37,996 nt of DNA from Eubacterium sp. (GTDB lineage: Bacteria; Bacillota; Clostridia; Lachnospirales; Lachnospiraceae): NCBI GenBank assembly GCA_021769425.1, contig JAETSX010000033.1, positions 1 to 37,996 on the forward strand, given 5' to 3'. Every line of letters starts with the position of its first letter. Positions within the stretch are counted from its first letter, which is position 1. Below are positions 6,880-14,070 of this stretch, one piece after another. Position numbers and translations under genes: made by a program. Below the pieces are notes generated by a model. That model was not told the DNA's origin, searched no databases, and saw only the letters and a list, made by a program, of their open reading frames with translations.

Positions 6880-8272
6880 CAGAAATTATTATGACGTGAC
6901 AGAATGGCCTGTGGGAGATCCCTATAGGGATATTGGCCAGGTGATGAACAGCATTCTTGCAGATGTGAAAAGCAGGCAGACGGATTCTGATGAAAACGAA
7001 GGAGGAAAGCCGGGGGCGGTGATTTATATTCCGCCGGGCGATTATCATCTTGCTACGCAGGTGGTGATTGACATCAGTTATCTGAAAATCATGGGTTCCG
7101 GGCATGGCTTTACTTCTTCCAGCATTCGTTTTAACTTTCCTGAGGATGAATGGGCGGACTGTCATGAATTGTGGCCGGGAGGAAGCCGTATCCTTGTGGA
7201 CCTTCCTCCTGCGCCTGAGGATGAAGAATGGAGAGGGGCTGCATTTTATGTAAAACGCAGCGGGAACCCGCGGATTAGTTCTGTAGAGTTTGCCGGCTTT
7301 TGCATAGACGGTTTACATTTTACGGAAGATGGTTCTGAGGAGACAAATCCGGAAAATACATATACCAATGGAAAGACGGGAATCTATATTGCAAGCCCCC
7401 AGGACGCCTTTCAGATTACGGGCATGGGGATTGTGTATTTGGAGCATGGTGTTACGATTTATCATGCGGATGCTTTGAGCATACACGATAATTTCATAGC
7501 GGAATGCGGCAGCTGCATAGAACTGCGGGGCTGGGGGCAGGCTTCCAAGGTGACGGATAACCTGATAGGAGCCGGGTATAAAGGATATTCCATTTACGCC
7601 CAGAATTTTGGAGCCCTTTTAATTACGGCGAATAATATTTTCCCCCGGGGAGCCAGCAGCGTTTATTTTGACAATGTGGCGCGCTCTGTGGTTGCCAGCA
7701 ACAGATTTCATTCCTTTTACCCGGGAATGCTGACATTCCGGGGAAATTGTTCGGAAAATATGGTTTCCTCCAACCATTTCCTGAGAGACCGGGAACCCTG
7801 GCCGCCTATGTACGCCCACGACAATGGCCTGGATGATTTGTATGGGCTTTTGTATATTGAAGGCAACGATAACACTATAACCGCCAACCACATTTCTGAG
7901 GTGATTGACAAAAAGCATATCAGGCCCTGCAGTGCAATGCCTGTAATCATCCATATTGTTTCGGGAAGGGGGAATTATATCTCCGGCAATCATATTGTTG
8001 CAAATACTGAGATGGCAATAGAGCCGGACGGCAAAGAAAGTTCTGGTTTCTTTGCAGCAGCCGAAGGGGCAGTCAGCCAAAAGGATTCCTGCTTCTCTAT
8101 GCAGGTGGATGCGCTGCTGGCTGTCAAAGAATTGGAAACCCTTGATGTAATAACGGTATTGGTGGAGGAGAAGGCCGTTAAGAATACGGTTATTGATTCA
8201 GGAAGCGATGCGCAGGTTGTTATGAATAAAAAAGCAAATGCATTCCGGGCTACGCCAGGAATAGGAAGATAA
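6872..8272 (+). CDS. GH91 protein: difructose-anhydride hydrolase / inulin fructotransferase family
   Basis: Recognised from the opening YYDVTEWPVGDPYRDIG, the segment KPGAVIYIPPGDYHL (residues 46-60) and GSGHGFTSSSIRFN, all characteristic of inulin fructotransferases with a right-handed beta-helix. In HDNFIAECGSCIELRGWGQ the acidic pair Asp206 and Glu217 is spaced 11 residues, the spacing I recall for the catalytic Asp/Glu of the Bacillus enzyme (D233/E244). Family members either cleave inulin into difructose anhydride I or III, or hydrolyse the dianhydride to inulobiose. Unlike the secreted polymer-cleaving enzymes this 466-residue protein has no signal peptide, and it is translationally coupled to a cytoplasmic GH32 behind an importer. 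I therefore favour an intracellular hydrolase of imported difructose anhydride; this is inference. The start at 6872 has AAGGAGG 9 nt upstream. Confidence 0.85.
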   Translation: MASRNYYDVTEWPVGDPYRDIGQVMNSILADVKSRQTDSDENEGGKPGAVIYIPPGDYHLATQVVIDISYLKIMGSGHGFTSSSIRFNFPEDEWADCHELWPGGSRILVDLPPAPEDEEWRGAAFYVKRSGNPRISSVEFAGFCIDGLHFTEDGSEETNPENTYTNGKTGIYIASPQDAFQITGMGIVYLEHGVTIYHADALSIHDNFIAECGSCIELRGWGQASKVTDNLIGAGYKGYSIYAQNFGALLITANNIFPRGASSVYFDNVARSVVASNRFHSFYPGMLTFRGNCSENMVSSNHFLRDREPWPPMYAHDNGLDDLYGLLYIEGNDNTITANHISEVIDKKHIRPCSAMPVIIHIVSGRGNYISGNHIVANTEMAIEPDGKESSGFFAAAEGAVSQKDSCFSMQVDALLAVKELETLDVITVLVEEKAVKNTVIDSGSDAQVVMNKKANAFRATPGIGR

Positions 8273-8359
8273 TTCTTATGTCTGCCCAAGCTGCGGATCA
8301 TGCCTCTGATACATGAAAAATTTGTCTGTGTACCGGATAAGAACTGCAGAATAAGCAGG

Positions 8360-8399
8360 GCTGCAAACCAGTAAAAAAGGTTTGCGGCTTTGCTTTTTT
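8360..8399 (+). terminator. Rho-independent terminator of the fructan operon
   Basis: A 10-bp stem (GCTGCAAACC at 8360-8369 with GGTTTGCGGC at 8379-8388, one G-U pair) and A-rich loop are followed by TTTGCTTTTTT. It lies 87 bp after the GH91 stop and just before the csoR promoter. Confidence 0.85.
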
Positions 8400-8417
8400 C
8401 AATTAAAAAAATTTTTC

Positions 8418-8446
8418 TTGCAATATACCCCTATAGGGTATATAAT
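8418..8446 (+). promoter_or_regulatory. csoR-copA promoter with embedded CsoR operator
   Basis: TTGCAA (8418-8423) and TATAAT (8441-8446) are 17 bp apart. The spacer is almost entirely the inverted repeat TATACCC-CTATA-GGGTATA (8424-8442), the GC-flanked TACCC/GGGTA form typical of CsoR operators. A repressor bound there would cover both promoter elements and be released by Cu(I). Confidence 0.88.
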
Positions 8447-8469
8447 GTTCTCAGAAAGGAGGAATGCTA

Positions 8470-8778
8470 ATGGCAGAAGAAAAGGAATCCTGCAATTGCC
8501 ATAGAACGAAAGAACGCTCTGCAAAGGAATACAAAGATTTAATCAATCGTCTCAACCGGATTGAAGGCCAGATCCGGGGCATTAAGAGGATGGTGGAAAA
8601 AGACGCTTACTGCCCGGATATTCTGATTCAGGTGGCGGCGGCCAACGCAGCGTTAAACAGTTTCAATAAAGTTCTGCTGGCGAATCATATTAAGACCTGC
8701 GTCACCAATGATATTCGGGAAGGGAGAGAAGAAACGGTGGATGAACTGCTGGCAACTCTCCAGAAATTAATGAAATAA
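8470..8778 (+). CDS. csoR: Copper-sensing repressor CsoR
   Basis: The 102-residue all-helical protein belongs to the CsoR/RcnR (DUF156) family, with the signature INRLNRIEGQIRGIKRMVE (about residues 25-43). The Cu(I) ligand set Cys-His-Cys is complete: Cys48 in AYCPDI, His73 and Cys77 in NHIKTC. Nickel- or formaldehyde-sensing relatives carry other residues, so copper is the best call. An additional CNCH near the N-terminus (Cys8, Cys10, His11) could also bind metal. The ATG at 8470 is 7 nt from AAAGGAGG (8455-8462) and preferred over the ATG at 8464, which is only 1 nt away. It is autoregulated through the operator in its own promoter and lies upstream of copA. Confidence 0.93.
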   Translation: MAEEKESCNCHRTKERSAKEYKDLINRLNRIEGQIRGIKRMVEKDAYCPDILIQVAAANAALNSFNKVLLANHIKTCVTNDIREGREETVDELLATLQKLMK

Positions 8779-8913
8779 AGCCCGAACATTGAGAATTCAG
8801 GCGAAATGAAATAGAGCCCAAGCATTGAGAATTCAGGCGCAATGAAATAAAGCCCAAGCATTGAGAATTCAGGCGCAATGAAATAAAGCCCGAACATTGA
8901 GAATTCAGGCGAT
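8770..8913. repeat. 36-bp tandem repeat, four copies, overlapping the csoR 3' end
   Basis: Copies start at 8770, 8806, 8842 and 8878, exactly 36 bp apart. Each reads ATGAAATA(A/G)AGCCC, then (G/A)A(A/G)CATTGAGAATTCAGGCG, with only a few substitutions; the copy boundaries drift in the last bases. The first copy contains the final Met-Lys-stop codons of csoR, so the array grew out of the gene end into the csoR-copA gap. Each unit carries GAATTC. There are no spacers, so it is not a CRISPR array. Confidence 0.97.
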
Positions 8914-8974
8914 TGGAAAGCTGAGAATAAGCTCTGCAAAACAGTGAAAATCCGTAAAGAACAGAGGTGATAGA

Positions 8975-11620
8975 ATGGAACAGTATACAGTAACCGGCAT
9001 GAGCTGTGCAGCCTGCAGCGCACGGGTGGAAAAAGCAGTATCGCAGGTGGAGGGAGTTACTTCCTGTTCGGTCAGCCTGCTGACCAATTCCATGGGCGTG
9101 GAAGGGGCGGCGCCGGCGCAGGAGATTATAAAGGCAGTGGAGGAGGCAGGATACGGGGCCTCCTTAAAAGGCGGGGCAGCACAGGGGAATCCGGCAGGCG
9201 CGGCAGATGACCTGTTAAAAGACAGGGAAACCCCGCTTCTGAAAAAGAGGCTTTTTGCCTCCCTTGGGTTCTTAATTGTGCTGATGTATTTTTCCATGGG
9301 AACGATGATGTGGGGATGGCCCGTCCCTTCTTTTCTTGAAGGAAACCATGTGGCTATGGGCCTGCTGCAGCTTCTTCTGACTGTGGTTATCATGGTGATC
9401 AATCAGAAATTTTTTGTCAGCGGATGTAAGAGTCTGCTCCACAAATCTCCGAACATGGACACCCTGGTGGCGCTGGGCGCCGGCGCAGCGTTTGTCTACA
9501 GCACATATGCTCTTTTTGCCATGACAGACGCCCAGATGAGGGGGGATATGGCGAAGGTCATGGCTTATATGCATGAATTTTATTTTGAATCAGCGGCTAT
9601 GATTCTGACGTTGATTACGGTAGGAAAAATGCTGGAAGCCAGATCCAAAGGCCGTACCACAGACGCATTAAAGAGCCTGATGAAACTGGCTCCCAAGACG
9701 GCAACCGTACTGCGGGATGGAAAAGAAACAGAGGTTTCCATTGAACAGGTGGTCAAAGGGGATATTTTCCTGGTCCGCCCGGGAGAAAATATTCCCGTGG
9801 ACGGGATTGTGTTAGAAGGAAGCAGCGCCGTCAATGAAGCGGCGCTGACCGGTGAGAGCATCCCCTGTGACAAAACTGTGGGAGATACGGTATCGGCAGC
9901 CACGACCAATCAGTCCGGGTTCCTGAAATGCGAAGCGTTAAGGGTAGGAGAAGATACTGCTTTGTCCCAGATTATCCAGATGGTAAGCGACGCCGCCGCT
10001 ACCAAAGCCCCTATTGCAAAAGTGGCGGATAAAGTATCTTATGTGTTTGTTCCCTCAGTGATTGGAATTGCCATTGTCACGTTGCTGGCCTGGCTTCTGG
10101 CAGGGGAAACCATAGGATTCGCCCTGGCCAGAAGCATCTCGGCGCTGGTGATTAGCTGTCCCTGCGCCCTGGGCCTGGCCACTCCGGTAGCCATAATGGT
10201 AGGTAACGGAATGGGAGCCAAGAACGGAATTATGTTTAAAACGGCCGTTTCCTTAGAAGAAACAGGAAAGATGGATATTGTGGCTCTGGATAAAACGGGA
10301 ACCATTACAAATGGGGAGCCCAGGGTTACGGATGTAATACCTGCAGAGGGTATTTCCGCAGAGGAATTGCTTACAATGGCCGCTGGGCTGGAGCAAAAGA
10401 GCGAGCATCCCCTGGCAAAGGCAGTCCTTCAATATGTCAAAGGAGAGCCGGCAGGAAGCAGCGGTCAGATATCCAAAATTTCTGCAGATGCGCAGATGTC
10501 TGCCGTAAGTCATCAGCTGGAGTTTCCGGAAGTGACAGAATTCCAGGCATTGCCTGGAAACGGCCTTTCCGGCTTGATGGAAGGAACGGAGGTTTGCGGC
10601 GGAAATTACAGATTTATCAGCAGCCGGACAGAGGTTTTGCCGGAATTGAAAAAGAAGTCCGAAGCATTGTCAGAGGAAGGGAAAACCCCGCTGTTTTTTG
10701 CAAAGGACGGAAGGATGCTTGGTCTGATTGCAGTGGCGGATGTGATGAAGGAAGACAGCGCTCAGGCTATACGGGAATTGAAGCGAATGGGAATTCATGT
10801 GGTAATGCTGACCGGCGACAATGAACGGACAGCCAACGCCATCGGCCGTCAGGCAGGAGTGGATGAAGTGGCAGCAGGCGTTCTTCCAGAAGGGAAAGAG
10901 AGCGTCATACGCACCCTGCAAAAAAAGGGCAAGGTTGCAATGGTAGGAGACGGTATCAATGACGCCCCGGCCCTGACCCGTGCGGATATGGGAATTGCCA
11001 TTGGCGCAGGAACGGATATTGCCATTGATGCGGCAGATATTGTATTGATGAAAAGCCGTCTCAGCGACGTGGCAGCCGCCATCCGTTTAAGCAGGGCCAC
11101 ATTGACCAATATCCATGAGAATCTGTTCTGGGCCTTCATCTACAATATCATTGGAATTCCCCTTGCGGCAGGGGTTTGGATTCCTCTCTTCGGATGGCAG
11201 TTAAACCCCATGTTCGGCGCTGCGGCTATGAGCCTTTCCAGCTTCTGCGTGGTGACAAACGCGCTGCGGCTGAATATGAAGAATATTCACGATGGGACAA
11301 AAGACAGGCCAAAGAAAAAGAAACGTCACGATATAGAACTGGCAATGCAAGCCGAAGCTTATCAAAATAAAACTTATCAAAAGGAAGAAATAAAGGAGGA
11401 AATGAAAATGGTAAAGACAATGAAAATCGAAGGAATGATGTGTGGACACTGCGAGGCAACGGTAAAGAAGTGTTTAGAAGCATTTGCAGAAGTATCTGAG
11501 GCTGCAGTGAGCCATGAAGCAGGAACTGCAGTAGTGACGCTGGAAGGAAATATCTCTGATGAAGCGCTGAAAAAAGCCGTAGAGGACAAAGACTACAAAG
11601 TGCTCTCCATAGAGCAGTAA
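8975..11620 (+). CDS. copA: Copper-exporting P1B-type ATPase CopA with C-terminal CopZ-like domain
   Basis: An 881-residue Cu(I) efflux pump. Order of parts: N-terminal heavy-metal domain with GMSCAAC (Cys11, Cys14); membrane helices from about residue 92; actuator domain with TGES (292-295); the transport motif CPC (395-397); phosphorylation site DKTGT (Asp439); SEHP motif (His478); GDGINDAPAL hinge; last membrane helices; a charged linker; and a second metal domain with GMMCGHC (Cys823, Cys826). Most CopA proteins carry their metal domains only at the N-terminus, so the C-terminal one is notable; it is the size of CopZ and has its own internal start (see 11408). The ATG at 8975 follows ACAGAGGTGATAGA. 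It is 196 bp after csoR and presumably under the same copper-responsive control. Confidence 0.95.
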   Translation: MEQYTVTGMSCAACSARVEKAVSQVEGVTSCSVSLLTNSMGVEGAAPAQEIIKAVEEAGYGASLKGGAAQGNPAGAADDLLKDRETPLLKKRLFASLGFLIVLMYFSMGTMMWGWPVPSFLEGNHVAMGLLQLLLTVVIMVINQKFFVSGCKSLLHKSPNMDTLVALGAGAAFVYSTYALFAMTDAQMRGDMAKVMAYMHEFYFESAAMILTLITVGKMLEARSKGRTTDALKSLMKLAPKTATVLRDGKETEVSIEQVVKGDIFLVRPGENIPVDGIVLEGSSAVNEAALTGESIPCDKTVGDTVSAATTNQSGFLKCEALRVGEDTALSQIIQMVSDAAATKAPIAKVADKVSYVFVPSVIGIAIVTLLAWLLAGETIGFALARSISALVISCPCALGLATPVAIMVGNGMGAKNGIMFKTAVSLEETGKMDIVALDKTGTITNGEPRVTDVIPAEGISAEELLTMAAGLEQKSEHPLAKAVLQYVKGEPAGSSGQISKISADAQMSAVSHQLEFPEVTEFQALPGNGLSGLMEGTEVCGGNYRFISSRTEVLPELKKKSEALSEEGKTPLFFAKDGRMLGLIAVADVMKEDSAQAIRELKRMGIHVVMLTGDNERTANAIGRQAGVDEVAAGVLPEGKESVIRTLQKKGKVAMVGDGINDAPALTRADMGIAIGAGTDIAIDAADIVLMKSRLSDVAAAIRLSRATLTNIHENLFWAFIYNIIGIPLAAGVWIPLFGWQLNPMFGAAAMSLSSFCVVTNALRLNMKNIHDGTKDRPKKKKRHDIELAMQAEAYQNKTYQKEEIKEEMKMVKTMKIEGMMCGHCEATVKKCLEAFAEVSEAAVSHEAGTAVVTLEGNISDEALKKAVEDKDYKVLSIEQ
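11408..11620 (+). CDS. copZ: Possible free copper chaperone CopZ from an internal start within copA
   Basis: Within the copA frame, AAAGGAGG (11392-11399) stands 8 nt before an ATG at 11408 (codon 812). Starting there gives a 70-residue protein, MVKTMKIEGMMCGHCEATVKK onward, the length and motif of stand-alone CopZ with Cys12 and Cys15. The preceding codons encode a charged, low-complexity linker (KKKKRHDIELAMQAEAYQNK), suggesting a former copA-copZ boundary that lost its stop. Full-length translation would give the fusion, internal initiation free CopZ. The sequence shows the site; its use is inferred. Confidence 0.5.
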   Translation: MVKTMKIEGMMCGHCEATVKKCLEAFAEVSEAAVSHEAGTAVVTLEGNISDEALKKAVEDKDYKVLSIEQ

Positions 11621-11644
11621 TTTAAAGGGACGGAATTGTCCGGC

Positions 11645-11693
11645 GCCGAAGGGGATTTGGAAACAGATTTTCCGAATCCCTTTCGGCATTTTG
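11645..11693 (+). terminator. Terminator of the copper operon
   Basis: A 19-bp stem (11645-11663 with 11669-11687, two G-U pairs) closes a 5-nt loop and is followed by ATTTTG. It starts 25 bp after the copA stop. Confidence 0.8.
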
Positions 11694-11826
11694 AAATGTA
11701 AAACAGGAGTCTGATCCCTTAGGAAAAATCCGGCGGAGAGAGAAATCGATTTTCAAATCGGGAGAAAAAATCACAAATTTTCTGACAATAAAAACAAAAA
11801 AGCATAAAAATATGGAAAATAAAATT

Positions 11827-11864
11827 AAATATGTGAAAAAATACCACTATTTTTTCACATATTT
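11827..11864. repeat. Perfect 17-bp inverted repeat with 4-nt loop
   Basis: AAATATGTGAAAAAATA (11827-11843) pairs perfectly with TATTTTTTCACATATTT (11848-11864) around CCAC, followed by more T-rich sequence. It lies in the AT-rich gap before the deacetylase promoter. It could be a bidirectional terminator or an operator (GTG-N-CAC arms); the sequence does not decide. The rest of 11694-12024 holds only the promoter below. Confidence 0.6.
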
Positions 11865-11886
11865 TTAATGTATTTTTAAAAAAATG

Positions 11887-11895
11887 TGTTACAAT
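11887..11895 (+). promoter_or_regulatory. Extended -10 promoter of the deacetylase gene
   Basis: TG-T-TACAAT forms an extended -10 (TG at 11887-11888, hexamer 11890-11895). No good -35 is visible, as expected for this class. The transcript would have an untranslated leader of about 120 nt, in which I recognise no known riboswitch. Confidence 0.45.
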
Positions 11896-12024
11896 AATCT
11901 AGAGTGATGCTTATACTTGAGAGCATATTGGTTTGCTGAGTGATTTGCTGTTCTTCTTGAAAGACGGGGAATCGGTTGGCAAATTATCTGGCTCACGGGT
12001 ATAAAAACTGGGGAGGTCCGTATA

Positions 12025-12969
12025 ATGGAAGATAATACAACCAGTGGATTACGTGAGCAGCAGTTAAGGCGCAAGCGGATCAAAAAAATAAAATCAAGCA
12101 TTATTGCAGGAATGGCAATCTGGATTTTGGGGACAAGCCTTTTGTCTTTCACCCTTCTGGTCAAGCTTTTTCATTTGGAAAAGAGGATGGACGAGCTTGC
12201 AGAGTCTGTGATTTCAGTAGAGCAGGTTGTGGAGAATGTAAATGAGAAAAGCGCAGCTTCCCCGGACGGAACTGCCAGGGGCGCAGATTCTGTCAAGAAC
12301 GGCTCCTTATTAGAGAATGCGCTGGAAGAAGGAGAGAGCCGAAAAGTATATCTGACTTTTGACGACGGCCCGAGTGAGAATACGGCAAAGATTCTGGATA
12401 TTTTAAAAGAAAAAAATGTAAAGGCAACCTTTTTTGTCATTGGGCAGGAAGATGAGGAATCCAAAGAATTGTATCAGAGAATTGTGGCTGAGGGGCACAC
12501 ACTTGGAATGCATTCTTTTTCACATAAATACAGCGTGATTTATCAGTCTTTGGAAGCCTTTTCTGAAGATATGGCCCATTTGCAGTCGTATTTGTCGGAA
12601 GTGACAGGGGTAACCCCCGAGATACTCCGGTTTCCCGGTGGCAGCAGCAATCAGGTCAGCAACACGGATATGACAGAATTTATCCGTTTTCTGAAAGAGA
12701 AGGGAATTACCTACTATGACTGGAATGTGGCAAGCGGAGACGCTACAAGCCAGGCTTACACACCGGATGAACTGGTACAGAATGTGATGAATGATGTGGG
12801 AAGATATGAGACATCAATTGTATTGATGCATGATGCTTCCAACAAATCAGGAACTGTGGAAGCGCTTCCTGTCATGATTGACAAATTGCGGGAATTGGGA
12901 GCAGAGCTGCTGCCGATTGATGAAAATACAACGCCGATTCAGCAGATACCGGCGGACAGTGTTCAATGA
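12025..12969 (+). CDS. Membrane-anchored polysaccharide (peptidoglycan) deacetylase
   Basis: The 314-residue protein has a basic N-terminus (RRKRIKKIK), one membrane segment at about residues 24-49, a short coiled-coil-like stretch (51-75), and a NodB catalytic domain from about 105. NodB motifs are TFDDGPS (Asp113, Asp114), HSFSH (metal His163 and His167), RFPGGSSNQ (Arg202), DWNVASGD and IVLMHD. Such metalloenzymes remove acetyl groups from N-acetylglucosamine or N-acetylmuramic acid in the wall, often giving lysozyme resistance. Orientation predicts an extracellular catalytic domain. GGGGAGG lies 8 nt before the ATG. It stands alone with its own promoter; the substrate cannot be decided from sequence. 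Confidence 0.88.
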   Translation: MEDNTTSGLREQQLRRKRIKKIKSSIIAGMAIWILGTSLLSFTLLVKLFHLEKRMDELAESVISVEQVVENVNEKSAASPDGTARGADSVKNGSLLENALEEGESRKVYLTFDDGPSENTAKILDILKEKNVKATFFVIGQEDEESKELYQRIVAEGHTLGMHSFSHKYSVIYQSLEAFSEDMAHLQSYLSEVTGVTPEILRFPGGSSNQVSNTDMTEFIRFLKEKGITYYDWNVASGDATSQAYTPDELVQNVMNDVGRYETSIVLMHDASNKSGTVEALPVMIDKLRELGAELLPIDENTTPIQQIPADSVQ

Positions 12970-13000
12970 ACAAGGGCTGTCTGAATCAGACAGGCAGCCG

Positions 13001-13112
13001 TCCTGTTATGGAAGCCAGGGACTTTCATAGAAAACTCCCATCATGCTCAGTCTGTCGTACGACAGGCCGCATGGCCATCCTACTATAGGAAGCCAAGGGC
13101 TTTCATATAAAA
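13001..13112. repeat. Pair of about 34-nt direct repeats around a 14-bp palindrome
   Basis: TCCT..TAT.GGAAGCC-type repeats lie at 13001-13034 and 13078-13112; over the core GGAAGCCAGGGACTTTCATA (13010-13029) 18 of 20 bases match the second copy (13088-13107). Between them is the perfect palindrome CTGTCGTACGACAG (13052-13065), and just before is a hairpin CTGTCTG-aat-CAGACAG (about 12979-12995). The block fills the deacetylase-bactofilin gap and ends next to the bactofilin ribosome site. Function unknown; it may be a dispersed repeat or a regulatory leader. Confidence 0.7.
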
Positions 13113-13137
13113 GCAAATAATTTATGGAGGTACATAT

Positions 13138-14058
13138 ATGAGCTTTTTTAAAGATTTCAAAGAAGATTTATCTCAGGCAGTGAACGAACTGCTTCCCGGA
13201 GAAGAAGAGCTGAAAGCAGCCGCGCCGGAACATCCGGAATTGGTTGTAAACACTTTGGAGCAGGAAGTTGACGTACAGTCTGAGTTGAAGAAATTAGAAG
13301 GATTGTTTGAAAAAGTGGATGAAGTGGCGGCAAAGCAGTCAGAGAAGCCGATTGTTCTGACGCCGGAAGAGCCAAAAGTGAAAGCTGAGCCGGAGAAACC
13401 CATAGAAAGAGCAATTCCAGAACCCAGAAAAGAAGTGAAAAAAGAAATCAGAACAGAAGAAATCCCGGTAAAAGAGCCGGAACATAAGGAGGAAAAGATT
13501 GTGACTACAAAAGCTGTTGTAAATGAGGAGAATATTACCAATGAGGAAGTAAATGCAGATGCTGAGAAAACTGCAGAGGCTAAGATTATTGCAGGTCTTT
13601 CCGCTGAAATTTCAGACGAAGTAACCGTAATTACAGAAGGCACTTCTCTGAAGGGTGATTTGGAATCCACCGGTTCTTTTGAGTTAAGAGGAAAAATCGA
13701 AGGAAATGTACGCTGCAACGGTAAGGTAACAATTACCGGAAGTATCCATGGCAATGCAGAAGCATCTGAATTTTTCGCAGACGCTGCAAAAGTGGAAGGA
13801 GAGATTTCCACCAGCGGAACCGTTAAGATCGGCCTTGGCTCTGTAGTGGTTGGAAATATCACGGCAACCAGCGCAGTGATTGCAGGCGCTATTAAGGGAG
13901 ATATTGACGTACAGGGACCGGTTGTGGTAGATACCTCCGCTGTAGTGATGGGCAATATCAAGTCACGTTCTGTACAGATTAACAATGGTGCAGTCATCGA
14001 AGGTTTCTGCTCCCAGTGTTATGCAGATGTGGATATGGAGACTTTTTTTGACAAATAA
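13138..14058 (+). CDS. Bactofilin-family (polymer-forming) cytoskeletal protein
   Basis: A 306-residue protein in two parts. Residues 1 to about 155 are acidic and Lys/Glu/Pro-rich (KAEPEKPIERAIPEPRKEVK), probably disordered. From about 157 comes a bactofilin domain: VITEGTSLKGDLESTGSFEL followed by short glycine-ended rungs such as KIEGNVRCNGKVTITGSIHGN and GAIKGDIDVQGPVVVDTSAV, which build a right-handed beta-helix that polymerises without nucleotides. Bactofilins scaffold cell-wall or shape-determining enzymes; the upstream wall deacetylase fits. TATGGAGG lies 8 nt before the ATG. The N-terminal region is much longer than in minimal bactofilins. pyrH starts only 12 bp downstream, so it may lead the following operon. 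Confidence 0.85.
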   Translation: MSFFKDFKEDLSQAVNELLPGEEELKAAAPEHPELVVNTLEQEVDVQSELKKLEGLFEKVDEVAAKQSEKPIVLTPEEPKVKAEPEKPIERAIPEPRKEVKKEIRTEEIPVKEPEHKEEKIVTTKAVVNEENITNEEVNADAEKTAEAKIIAGLSAEISDEVTVITEGTSLKGDLESTGSFELRGKIEGNVRCNGKVTITGSIHGNAEASEFFADAAKVEGEISTSGTVKIGLGSVVVGNITATSAVIAGAIKGDIDVQGPVVVDTSAVVMGNIKSRSVQINNGAVIEGFCSQCYADVDMETFFDK

Positions 14059-14070
14059 GAAAGGCATTCA

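Noticed and set aside
8770-8913. CRISPR-like array
   Set aside because: Repeats are directly adjacent with no unique spacers and no cas genes nearby.
8685-9023. Minus-strand repeat protein (PEFSMLGLYFIA units)
   Set aside because: An artefact of the 36-bp tandem repeat being a multiple of three; no ribosome site.
11896-12024. Known riboswitch in the deacetylase leader
   Set aside because: A leader of about 120 nt could hold one, but I could not match any conserved core (c-di-GMP, c-di-AMP or others).
13173-13997. Minus-strand open frame of 274 codons opposite bactofilin
   Set aside because: Serine/threonine-rich low-complexity shadow caused by codon bias of the bactofilin gene.
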